40,942 nucleotides of DNA from AG-12 sp027339635 (lineage in GTDB: Bacteria > Chloroflexota > Dormibacteria > Aeolococcales > Bog-877): contig DAHWNZ010000015.1 in NCBI GenBank assembly GCA_027339635.1, forward strand, positions 1-40,942, read 5' to 3'. The notes under the pieces are model-generated. The model did not search any database. It was given only the letters and a program-made list of their open reading frames with translations, and was not told the DNA's origin. The position numbers and the translations under genes are program-made. Every line of letters starts with the position of its first letter. Positions within the stretch are counted from its first letter, which is position 1. Below, in pieces: positions 23,963-30,590 of the stretch.

Positions 23963-25627
23963 ATGCCCGCTCGGCCTACCCGAGAGAGTGCTCCCAACAT
24001 GCGCGACTATCAGTCGGCCAGAGCTCAGTTTCAGCTCGAGGTGCCCGAGCGCTTCAATTTCGTGACCGACGTGCTGGAGCCGCTGGCCGCCGCCCGAGGC
24101 GCGGACCTCGCCCTGCTCTCGCTGGGAGCGGGTGGTGAGGTGGTGGGACGGCATAGCTTCGGGGAGATGGCGGAGGCCAGCCGCAGGATGGCCAACCTCT
24201 TCACCGGGCTGGGGGTTGAGAGGGGCGATCGAGTCTTCGTGATGCTGCCGCGCATACCGGAGTGGTATTTCGTGGTGCTGGGCGCGATTCGGATCGGCGC
24301 CGTGCCGATGCCGGCCACCATCCAGCTGACCGCTCGTGACATCTCATTTCGAGTCCGCCAAGCGGAGGCCCAGGTGGTCGTGATGGACGAGACGGGGGCC
24401 CAAAAGCTAGACGAGGTGCGGGGGGAGCTGGACTCGTTGCGTCACTCTCTGGTCTTGGGCGAGAGGGCAGGCAGGGACTGGTTGCCGCTCAGTGCACTGA
24501 TGTCCCGGGCCTCCAGCTCGGCTGAGTCCCGGTCCGTCACCAGGTCCGACGATCCGATGCTCATCTACTTCACCAGCGGCACCGTGGCCCACCCCAAGAT
24601 GGTGCTGCACACCCAGGCCAGCTACGGCATCGGCCACAGAATCACGGCCCGCTACTGGCAGGACCTGAGGCCCGGGGACCTGCACTGGACCATTTCCGAT
24701 ACGGGCTGGGCCAAGGCCGCCTGGGGGAAGCTCTTCGGACAATGGTCTGAGGGGGCGGCGGTGGTGCAGATGAACATGGGCAAGCCGGACCCCGATCTCC
24801 TCCTCGACGTCATCGCCCGCCACGGGGTGACCACGTTCTGTGCTCCACCGACCATCTATCGATCCCTGGTGCTGGCCGACCTCAGGCGACCGGACCTCTC
24901 CCGGCTGCGGCACTGCATGGCGGCCGGCGAGCCCCTGAACCCCGAGGTCATCAGGGCCTGGGAGGAAGGGGTCGGGCTCCCGGTCTATGACGGCTATGGC
25001 CAGACCGAGACCATCAACGTCGTGGCCAACTACCGCTGTCTTCCGGTGCGCCCCGGATCGATGGGAAAGCCGGTCCCCGGCTTCGAGGTGGACATCGTCG
25101 ACGATGAGGGAATTCCAGCTTCGGACGGGGTGGAGGGCAACATCGCGGTGAGGGCCCGGCCGGAACGCCCCACGGGTCTCTTCGCCGGCTACTACCGCGA
25201 CGAGGAGGCCACCCAGGCCGCCTTCCGCGGCGACTACTACCTGACCGGCGACCGGGGCAGCAGGGACCACGACGGCTACCTGTGGTTCTCCAGCAGAGCC
25301 GACGATGTGATCACCTCGTCGGCCTACCGCATCGGTCCCTTTGAAGTCGAGAGCGCCCTGATCGAGCATCCGGCGGTTGCGGAGGCGGCGGTTGTGGGCA
25401 AGCCTGACCAGCAGAGGACCCAGATCGTCACGGCCTTCGTGATCCTGGCTCCTGGCTATGTCGGCAGCGATCAGCTGGCGCAGGAGCTGCAGGCCCACGT
25501 GAGGCAGGTGACGGCTCCATACAAATACCCCCGCGAGATCCACTTCGTGACCGATCTGCCCAAGACTGTCAGTGGGAAGATCCGGCGGTCCGAACTGAGG
25601 CGGCGCCTGACCGCCACCGCCGACTGA
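23963..25627 (+). CDS. Acyl-CoA synthetase, medium-chain (MACS) type
   Basis: AMP-forming ligase that activates a carboxylic acid to its acyl-CoA through an acyl-adenylate. The 554-residue product has the ANL-family motifs in order: A3 loop YFTSGTVAHPKMV, TISDTGWAKAAWGK, YDGYGQTET, YLTGDRGSRDHDGYLWFSSR and the C-terminal lysine motif PKTVSGKIRR. The TISDTGWAKA.WGK segment is typical of medium-chain/aromatic acyl-CoA synthetases. In the A3 loop, VAHP replaces the usual TG.P. The ATG has an AGGAGG site six bases upstream and its own promoter. The substrate is unknown. It is not obviously linked to its neighbours. Confidence 0.88.
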   Translation: MPARPTRESAPNMRDYQSARAQFQLEVPERFNFVTDVLEPLAAARGADLALLSLGAGGEVVGRHSFGEMAEASRRMANLFTGLGVERGDRVFVMLPRIPEWYFVVLGAIRIGAVPMPATIQLTARDISFRVRQAEAQVVVMDETGAQKLDEVRGELDSLRHSLVLGERAGRDWLPLSALMSRASSSAESRSVTRSDDPMLIYFTSGTVAHPKMVLHTQASYGIGHRITARYWQDLRPGDLHWTISDTGWAKAAWGKLFGQWSEGAAVVQMNMGKPDPDLLLDVIARHGVTTFCAPPTIYRSLVLADLRRPDLSRLRHCMAAGEPLNPEVIRAWEEGVGLPVYDGYGQTETINVVANYRCLPVRPGSMGKPVPGFEVDIVDDEGIPASDGVEGNIAVRARPERPTGLFAGYYRDEEATQAAFRGDYYLTGDRGSRDHDGYLWFSSRADDVITSSAYRIGPFEVESALIEHPAVAEAAVVGKPDQQRTQIVTAFVILAPGYVGSDQLAQELQAHVRQVTAPYKYPREIHFVTDLPKTVSGKIRRSELRRRLTATAD

Positions 25628-25657
25628 TCGGGTCCTGCCGTCGGGCCCGATGGGGCC

Positions 25658-25674
25658 TTAACCCGTTCCTAACC
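25658..25674 (+). promoter_or_regulatory. PHO-box-like direct repeat upstream of the MFS transporter
   Basis: TTAACC and CTAACC are spaced 11 bases apart, start to start. This is the spacing of the TT(A/T)ACA-type repeats bound by PhoP in Bacillus. An A-rich AAAAAT, a possible -10, begins 10 bases later. The downstream gene resembles phosphate:H+ symporters, which makes the match suggestive. Only two half-sites are present, they lie about 180 bases from the ATG, and the background is G+C-rich. Confidence 0.3.
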
Positions 25675-25775
25675 GCCGCCCCAGAAAAATGGAGATGCAG
25701 ATGACAGCCACCTGGGGAGGACCGATATCGGGCAGTCGCAGGGCTAGGAAGGATGGCCGACCTGCAAATGACGTG

Positions 25776-25785
25776 GGTCATGACC
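25776..25785 (+). repeat. 10-bp perfect palindrome in the MFS leader
   Basis: GGTCATGACC is its own reverse complement and lies 66 bases before the MFS start. It could be a half-turn-spaced operator for a dimeric regulator. The rest of the 223-base gap (25628-25850) shows no clear -35/-10 pair close to the gene. An AAGGAG ribosome binding site precedes the ATG by five bases. Confidence 0.3.
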
Positions 25786-25850
25786 TGCGGTGGTGGCAGC
25801 CGCCGCAGCTACAGCAACCAATTGTTGTCAGCGACAGTTAAGGAGTCTTG

Positions 25851-27275
25851 ATGGCAGACGGCCGCGGCAATTCGAACGGCACCAACGTGCTCTACGGAGC
25901 TCTCGACAACGCGACCCTCAACCGGCGCCACTGGTACACCGTGCTGACAGCGGGCATGGGCTTCTTCACCGACGCCTATGACCTCTTCATCATCGGCACG
26001 GTCACGGCGATTCTGACCCCGATCTTCCACCTGACGCTGGACGAACTCTCGCTACTCAACTCGATTTCCCTGCTGGCTTCGGTGGTCGGAGCCCTGCTGT
26101 TCGGACGCCTGATGGACGTCTTCGGGCGCAAGGCAATTTATGGAACCGAGATGGCTCTGCTGGTGATCGGAGCCCTCGCCTCCGCCTTCACGGGAGACTT
26201 CCTCGCCCTGTTTCTGTGCCGGATCGTGGTTGGGATCGGCGTCGGTGGGGACTACGCCACCTCGGCGGTCATCACCGCGGAGTATGCCAACCGCCCTAAC
26301 CGGGGCCGCCTGATCGGCACCGTCTTCGCGATGCAGGGATTCGGGCTCCTGGCGGGCCCGCTCTTCGCATCGGTGCTGCTTGCCACCGGGGTGCCGGCCA
26401 ACCTGTCGTGGCGGATCATGCTTGCCTTTGGGGCCGTACCAGCCATCTCAGTCATCTACCTCCGCCGCAGGATCAAGGAGACTCCTCGTTTCAGCCTGGC
26501 GGTGAAGGGTGACCTGGCAGCAACCGAGGACGCCGTCAAGTGGACCACGGGTCGGTCGGTCGGGGTCCAGCCTGAGGTGAACGGGTCGGCGCTGCCCAGG
26601 AGCCGTCCAGTCATCACCAACCCCGTGTTCATCAAGCGGCTGATCGGTACCGCGGGCTGCTGGATGTTGATGGACATGGCCTTCTACGGCAATGGGGTGT
26701 CATCCCAGGTCATCCTCAAGGCGCTCTTCGGCAAGGCCACACTCCTGCACAACACGATCGTCGCGGCGATCATCTTCGCGGTCTTCGCCGTGCCCGGCTA
26801 CTGGGTCGCCGTGTGGCTGATGGACAAGATCGGCAGAAAGCGGATCCAGTGGCAGGGATTCCTGATGATGGCGATCGGGTACGGCCTGATCTGGGTGGTG
26901 CCTGGAATCGTCAAGATCCCCGTGCTGTTCCTTGTGATCTATGGGATAACTTACTTCTTCGTGGAATTCGGGCCCAACGAGACGACCTTCGTCTATCCGG
27001 CGGAGATCTTCCCCACCGCCTTCAGGGGCTTTGCTGATGGCATATCGGCGGGGGGCGGTAAGTTCGGCGCCTTTGTGGCCGCGCTTTTGATGCCAACGGC
27101 CGTGAAGGCCCTCGGGCTGTCGGGGAGCCTCGGGATCCTGGCGGGTGTTTCGGTGGTGGGTGTGGCGCTGACCCTGTGGGCTCTGCCGGAGCCGAAGGGC
27201 AGATCGCTCGAGGATGCCGGCCTGGAGAGCTACGCGACTGTCTCGGACGCGGAACCTCAGGCTGCTGCGGTCTGA
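25851..27275 (+). CDS. MFS transporter, phosphate:H+ symporter (PHS)-like
   Basis: A 474-residue membrane protein with about twelve hydrophobic segments. The helix-1 region AGMGFFTDAYDLFIIGTV is the hallmark of the PHS family, together with GRLMDVFGRKAIYG and GIGVGGDYATSAVITAEYA. The C-terminal half has FFVEFGPNETTFVYPAEIFP and ISAGGGKFGAF. A cytoplasmic loop of ~60 residues separates the halves (from about RRRIKETPRF). Family knowledge suggests inorganic phosphate uptake, though some bacterial members carry other anions. The ATG at 25851 has AAGGAG five bases upstream; a TTG codon directly before it is not needed. A PHO-box-like repeat upstream fits phosphate control. Confidence 0.85.
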   Translation: MADGRGNSNGTNVLYGALDNATLNRRHWYTVLTAGMGFFTDAYDLFIIGTVTAILTPIFHLTLDELSLLNSISLLASVVGALLFGRLMDVFGRKAIYGTEMALLVIGALASAFTGDFLALFLCRIVVGIGVGGDYATSAVITAEYANRPNRGRLIGTVFAMQGFGLLAGPLFASVLLATGVPANLSWRIMLAFGAVPAISVIYLRRRIKETPRFSLAVKGDLAATEDAVKWTTGRSVGVQPEVNGSALPRSRPVITNPVFIKRLIGTAGCWMLMDMAFYGNGVSSQVILKALFGKATLLHNTIVAAIIFAVFAVPGYWVAVWLMDKIGRKRIQWQGFLMMAIGYGLIWVVPGIVKIPVLFLVIYGITYFFVEFGPNETTFVYPAEIFPTAFRGFADGISAGGGKFGAFVAALLMPTAVKALGLSGSLGILAGVSVVGVALTLWALPEPKGRSLEDAGLESYATVSDAEPQAAAV

Positions 27276-27282
27276 CCCCTCT

Positions 27283-27315
27283 GTGCGGGCGGGGCGTCTT
27301 CTGCCCCGCCCGCAC
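27283..27315 (+). terminator. Strong hairpin after the MFS gene
   Basis: A perfect 13-base-pair stem (27283-27295 with 27303-27315) and a seven-base loop GTCTTCT lie eight bases after the MFS stop. It is almost all G-C. No T-tract follows, so it is a probable transcription end or mRNA 3' stabiliser rather than a textbook intrinsic terminator. The rest of the 326-base gap up to groES holds a second small hairpin (27427-27445), the groE promoter and CIRCE; I see no gene in it. Confidence 0.6.
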
Positions 27316-27426
27316 CCTCCAGCGAAGGAGGAACCCCCGAGGACAGGTAGCCCCTTGCACCGCACTGGTCTCTGATCGGAGCGGTTATTTTGTTGGCGGC
27401 TCGGGGGGTAGGCGGGCATCTGATGG

Positions 27427-27445
27427 GGCGGCGAGGTTCGCCGCC
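27427..27445 (+). other. Small inverted repeat in the groES upstream region
   Basis: GGCGGCGA, a GGT loop and TCGCCGCC form an eight-base-pair stem about 80 bases upstream of the groE -35. It could be part of a two-hairpin termination zone after the MFS gene or an operator. There is no T-tract. Function is unknown. Confidence 0.3.
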
Positions 27446-27525
27446 GCGTGGACCTGCTTCCCAGTTTGTCAGCCAGGGCCCGTCCGGCCGCGTATCAGAG
27501 TCGGGCGCGCGCCACGTTCTCCGAG

Positions 27526-27555
27526 TTGCGCTGGCGATCCATTTGGGGCTACACT
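27526..27555 (+). promoter_or_regulatory. groESL promoter (housekeeping sigma)
   Basis: TTGCGC (-35, 27526-27531), an 18-base spacer and TACACT (-10, 27550-27555). The CIRCE element begins one base after the -10, so HrcA bound there would cover the transcription start. This is the classical arrangement for HrcA-controlled chaperonin operons. Confidence 0.8.
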
Positions 27556-27556
27556 C

Positions 27557-27583
27557 TTAGCACTCGGTACGGTTGAGTGCTAA
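27557..27583 (+). promoter_or_regulatory. CIRCE operator (HrcA binding site)
   Basis: TTAGCACTC, nine bases, GAGTGCTAA: a perfect match to the CIRCE inverted repeat. In characterised bacteria the repressor HrcA binds it and releases it during heat shock when GroEL is occupied. It lies between the -10 and the AGGAGG site of groES, so it would also be in the mRNA leader. hrcA is not in the window. Confidence 0.97.
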
Positions 27584-27601
27584 TCAGAGGAGGAGGTTGC
27601 A

Positions 27602-27913
27602 ATGAGCCTCAAGCTACGGCCCCTGGCAGATCGCGTCGTCGTCAAGCCCCTCGAGCGCGAGGAGACCACCAAGAGTGGAATCGTGCTCCCGGACACCGCC
27701 AAGGAGAAGCCCCAGGAGGGACTCATCGAGGCGGTGGGCAATGGCAAGTACAACGAGCAGACCGGACAGCGTGTCGAGCTCGACGTCAAGGTTGGCGATC
27801 GGGTGATCTACGCGAAGTACGCAGGCTCGGAGATCAAGATCGAGGAGCAGGACTACCTCATCCTTTCGGAGCGGGACATCCTGGCGGTCGTCAACCCCAA
27901 CGGGAAGGCCTGA
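27602..27913 (+). CDS. groES: Co-chaperonin GroES
   Basis: Ten-kDa lid of the GroEL folding chamber. The 103-residue product has LRPLADRVVVKPLE, the mobile loop region EETTKSGIVLPDTAKEKPQE, then GDRVIYAKYAGSEIKIEEQD and YLILSERDILAVV. Length is slightly above the usual ~97. AGGAGG lies five bases before the ATG. It is the first gene of a CIRCE-controlled operon and is followed by a long hairpin and groEL. Confidence 0.97.
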   Translation: MSLKLRPLADRVVVKPLEREETTKSGIVLPDTAKEKPQEGLIEAVGNGKYNEQTGQRVELDVKVGDRVIYAKYAGSEIKIEEQDYLILSERDILAVVNPNGKA

Positions 27914-27926
27914 GGATCTGAGCGGC

Positions 27927-27963
27927 GGGCTCGCGGCCGCCGCCGGCGGCGGCCGGCGAGCCC
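27927..27963 (+). other. Long intercistronic hairpin between groES and groEL
   Basis: Two adjoining perfect arms pair: GGGCTCGC with GCGAGCCC, and GGCCGCCGCC with GGCGGCGGCC. Together they form an 18-base-pair stem with one bulged G (27955). It fills most of the 83-base groES-groEL gap and begins 13 bases after the groES stop. No T-tract follows, and groEL has its own GGAGG site further on. It could slow polymerase, be an RNase processing site or protect the groES 3' end, changing the GroES:GroEL ratio. Confidence 0.65.
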
Positions 27964-27996
27964 CGGCCCTCGGCTCCATGGAGGAACGCAAAGAAG

Positions 27997-29691
27997 ATGT
28001 CAGCCAAGCAGCTCAAGTTCGACGAGGAGGCGCGCAGCGCCCTTCTTCGGGGTACCGCCCAGGTGGCGGCCGCGGTGCGCCCGACGCTGGGACCGAGAGG
28101 TCGGTCCGTGGTGATAGATCGCAAGTACGGCAGCCCGCAGATCTCGACGGACGGCGCCACCATCGTTCGGGACATAGAGCTCGCTGACCACTTTGAGAAC
28201 ATGGGTGCCCAGCTGCTGGCTGAGGCGGCGCGCAAGGCCAACGACAGGGCCGGTGACGGCACCACCACTGCGGCGCTGCTGGCGGAGGCGCTGGTCGTCG
28301 ACGGGGTCCGCAACATGAGCGGCGGGTCTTCCGCCATGGGGCTCAAGCGCGGGATCGACCTGGCCACCTCGCGGGTTCTGGCGGAACTGGACAGGCAGAG
28401 CCGCCCTGTTGAGGGGAGGGCCGACATCGCCCATGTGGCCACCATCTCCAGCGGCAGCTCGGAGATCGGCGAGATGATCGCCAGCGCCATGGACAAGGTT
28501 ACGGCGGATGGGGTCATCACCGTCGAGGAGTCGTCGGGGCTGGAGACCGAGGTCAAGGTGGTCGAGGGCATGCAGTTCGACCGGGGCTTTGTGTCCCCCT
28601 ACCTGGTGACCGACCAGAAGGCGATGGAGGCGGTGCTGGACGATCCCTGGATTCTCATCACGCCGCGGAAGATCTCTGCGGTCAAGGATGTGGTTCCGGT
28701 CATGGAGCTTGCCGTCAAGGCCAGCCGCCCCCTCCTCATAGTGGCTGAGGACGTTGACGGCGAGGCGCTCGCCACCCTGGTGGTCAACCGCCTCAAGGGC
28801 ACGCTCACATGTTGCGCGGTCAAGGCCCCAGGGTTCGGGGACCGCCGGACCGCGATGCTTCAGGACCTTGCCATCATCACCGGAGCCGAGGTGATCTCTG
28901 AGGAGTTGGGACTGACCCTGGATGGGGTGCAGGAGCGGCAGCTCGGGTCGGCCCGGCGGGTGGTGGTGACCAAGGACGACACCACGGTTGTCGAGGGCCG
29001 GGGCGCCGCGAACGCGGTCAGGGCCAGGGTCGAGGAGATCCAGCGCCAGATCGAGGAGACCGACTCCGACTGGGATCGGGAGAAGCTCCAAGAGCGCAAG
29101 GCAAGGCTCGTGGGTGGAGTCGCGGTCATGAAGGTTGGGGCTCCGACCGAGACCGCTCTCAAGGAGCGCAAGGAACGGGTGGAGGACGCCCTGGAAGCCA
29201 CCAAAGCGGCGGTCGAGCAGGGGATTCTGCCCGGCGGTGGCAGGAGCCTGCTGGCGGCTATGGCAGTCCTTGAGGGGCTGGGAGCGGATGAGGACGAGCG
29301 CACCGGGGTTGACATCGTCCGCCGCGCGCTTGAGATCCCGATCCGGCAGCTGGCCGCGAATGCTGGTTTGGAGGGATCGGTGGTCTGCCAGAGGGTGGCG
29401 GAGATGGGTGCCCACGAGGGGTTCGACGTTGACAATCTCGTCTACGGGGATCTCCTCAAGATGGGTATCGTCGACCCCACCAAGGTCGTCAAGGCCAGCC
29501 TGGAGAGTGCCTCGTCCGTGGCGGGGATGCTGCTTACAACCCAGGCGGCGGTGGCCGATCTGCCCGAGCCGGAGCCGGCCCCGATGCCCGGAGGCGGTGG
29601 CGACCCGATGGGCGGCATGGGTGGAATGGGCGGCATGGACCCGATGGGCGGCATGGGTGGAATGGGCGGCATGGACGATATGGACTTCTGA
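27997..29691 (+). CDS. groEL: Chaperonin GroEL
   Basis: Sixty-kDa chaperonin subunit. The 564-residue product has the equatorial ATP site (PTLGPRGRSVVIDRKYGSP, D87 in GDGTTTAALLAEAL), the apical domain (CAVKAPGFGDRRTAMLQDLA) and the return segment RVEDALEATKAAVEQGILPG. The C-terminal tail is Gly-Met rich and contains an exact 12-residue duplication (29605-29676). Several consensus positions differ (for example ANDRAGD for TNDVAGD and NMSGGSSAMGLKRGID), so it may not be the only groEL in the genome. It starts at ATG with a GGAGG about 12 bases upstream. Confidence 0.97.
   Translation: MSAKQLKFDEEARSALLRGTAQVAAAVRPTLGPRGRSVVIDRKYGSPQISTDGATIVRDIELADHFENMGAQLLAEAARKANDRAGDGTTTAALLAEALVVDGVRNMSGGSSAMGLKRGIDLATSRVLAELDRQSRPVEGRADIAHVATISSGSSEIGEMIASAMDKVTADGVITVEESSGLETEVKVVEGMQFDRGFVSPYLVTDQKAMEAVLDDPWILITPRKISAVKDVVPVMELAVKASRPLLIVAEDVDGEALATLVVNRLKGTLTCCAVKAPGFGDRRTAMLQDLAIITGAEVISEELGLTLDGVQERQLGSARRVVVTKDDTTVVEGRGAANAVRARVEEIQRQIEETDSDWDREKLQERKARLVGGVAVMKVGAPTETALKERKERVEDALEATKAAVEQGILPGGGRSLLAAMAVLEGLGADEDERTGVDIVRRALEIPIRQLAANAGLEGSVVCQRVAEMGAHEGFDVDNLVYGDLLKMGIVDPTKVVKASLESASSVAGMLLTTQAAVADLPEPEPAPMPGGGGDPMGGMGGMGGMDPMGGMGGMGGMDDMDF
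29605..29676 (+). repeat. Perfect 36-bp tandem duplication in the groEL tail
   Basis: Bases 29605-29640 are repeated exactly at 29641-29676. Each copy encodes PMGGMGGMGGMD, so the tail has two identical units before the final DMDF. Exact identity at synonymous positions indicates recent duplication or slippage. The unit length keeps the frame. Confidence 0.95.
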
Positions 29692-29706
29692 CCGTCCTGG
29701 GGACGG
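29692..29706 (+). terminator. Short hairpin at the end of groEL
   Basis: CCGTCC, TGG loop, GGACGG directly after the groEL stop. The perfect six-base-pair stem lacks a T-tract. A weak -10-like GACAAT (29706-29711) ends six bases before the next ATG at 29718, so transcription might end and restart here. Both calls are weak. Confidence 0.35.
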
Positions 29707-29717
29707 ACAATGAGTCC

Positions 29718-30590
29718 ATGGCAAATGGAAGCGTTCTGCGGCTGGGACTGTGCCAGTACTCCCCCCGTGTGGGGGAGATGGACCTGAATCGGGAACTGGG
29801 TTCCAAGTGGATAAGAAGGGCTGGCGACCAAGGGGCGGACCTCGTCATCTTGCCCGAGCTGGCCGCCTCGGGTTACACATTCCAGAGTGAGGACGAGGCG
29901 GCCGCCTGTTCCGAGGAGGCAATGGGTCCGGCCCTCCTGGAATGGTCGGACCTCTGCCGCGAGCGCGACCTCTATGTGGTCTGCGGCTTCTCGGAGCGAG
30001 CCCAGGGGAAGCGCTTCAACTCGGCAGCCCTGATCGGCCCCCGGGGGGTCATCGGGGTCTATCGCAAGGCCCACCTGTTCAATGACGAGAAGAGCTACTT
30101 CTCGCCCGGGGACAATGGCTTCCCTGTGTTCGACCTGCCCTTCGGAAGAGTCGGGATGCTCATCTGCTACGACCTCGAGTTTCCCGAATGGGTGCGCGGT
30201 GCGGCGCTGATGGGCGCGCAGCTGCTGTGCGTGCCGACCAACTGGGTGGCCAACTTCAGGCGCGAGCCGGCGGACCAGCGGGGTTGGACGATGGGAGACT
30301 ATGCCTGCGTCGGGCTCGCCACCCAGAACCAGGTCTTCGTGGCGGCGGCCGACCGCATTGGTGAGGAGAGAGGTGTGCGCTTTGTCGGGTGCAGCTGTCT
30401 GGTCGGGCCGGACGGCATCATGATGGCCGGTCCCGCCCCGGTTGACGAGGAGGCGCTGCTGGTCGCCGAGGTGGACCTTTCCAGGGCACGCCGCGCCAGA
30501 AGCAGGACGCCGCGCAACGACACCATCCGGGACCGTCGGCCGGAGCTGTACTCGGAGATCGTCGCGGGATCGGACCCAGCGGCGCTGTGA
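29718..30590 (+). CDS. Carbon-nitrogen hydrolase (nitrilase superfamily)
   Basis: Amidase of the nitrilase superfamily. The 290-residue product has the complete catalytic triad: E47 in LVILPELAASGYTF, K117 in VYRKAHLFNDE and C150 in GMLICYDLEFPE. The sequence resembles N-carbamoylputrescine amidase or omega-amidase-like members, but the substrate cannot be told from the motifs alone. It lies 26 bases after groEL. No Shine-Dalgarno sequence is convincing. Its stop overlaps the GTG of the helicase gene, so the two are co-translated. Confidence 0.88.
   Translation: MANGSVLRLGLCQYSPRVGEMDLNRELGSKWIRRAGDQGADLVILPELAASGYTFQSEDEAAACSEEAMGPALLEWSDLCRERDLYVVCGFSERAQGKRFNSAALIGPRGVIGVYRKAHLFNDEKSYFSPGDNGFPVFDLPFGRVGMLICYDLEFPEWVRGAALMGAQLLCVPTNWVANFRREPADQRGWTMGDYACVGLATQNQVFVAAADRIGEERGVRFVGCSCLVGPDGIMMAGPAPVDEEALLVAEVDLSRARRARSRTPRNDTIRDRRPELYSEIVAGSDPAAL

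Noticed and set aside
25689..25841. 50-codon open frame in the MFS leader, beginning ATG-GAG-ATG-CAG-ATG and ending nine bases before the MFS start
   Set aside because: No ribosome binding site and no recognisable composition. A regulatory leader peptide is possible but cannot be supported.
27276..27525. Possible small gene between the MFS gene and groES
   Set aside because: The open + frame here begins inside the MFS gene and runs through the hairpin, promoter and CIRCE; it has no coding signs.
28000..29724. Minus-strand open frame (574 codons) opposite groEL
   Set aside because: His/Arg/Pro-rich mirror of the conserved groEL frame; a shadow.
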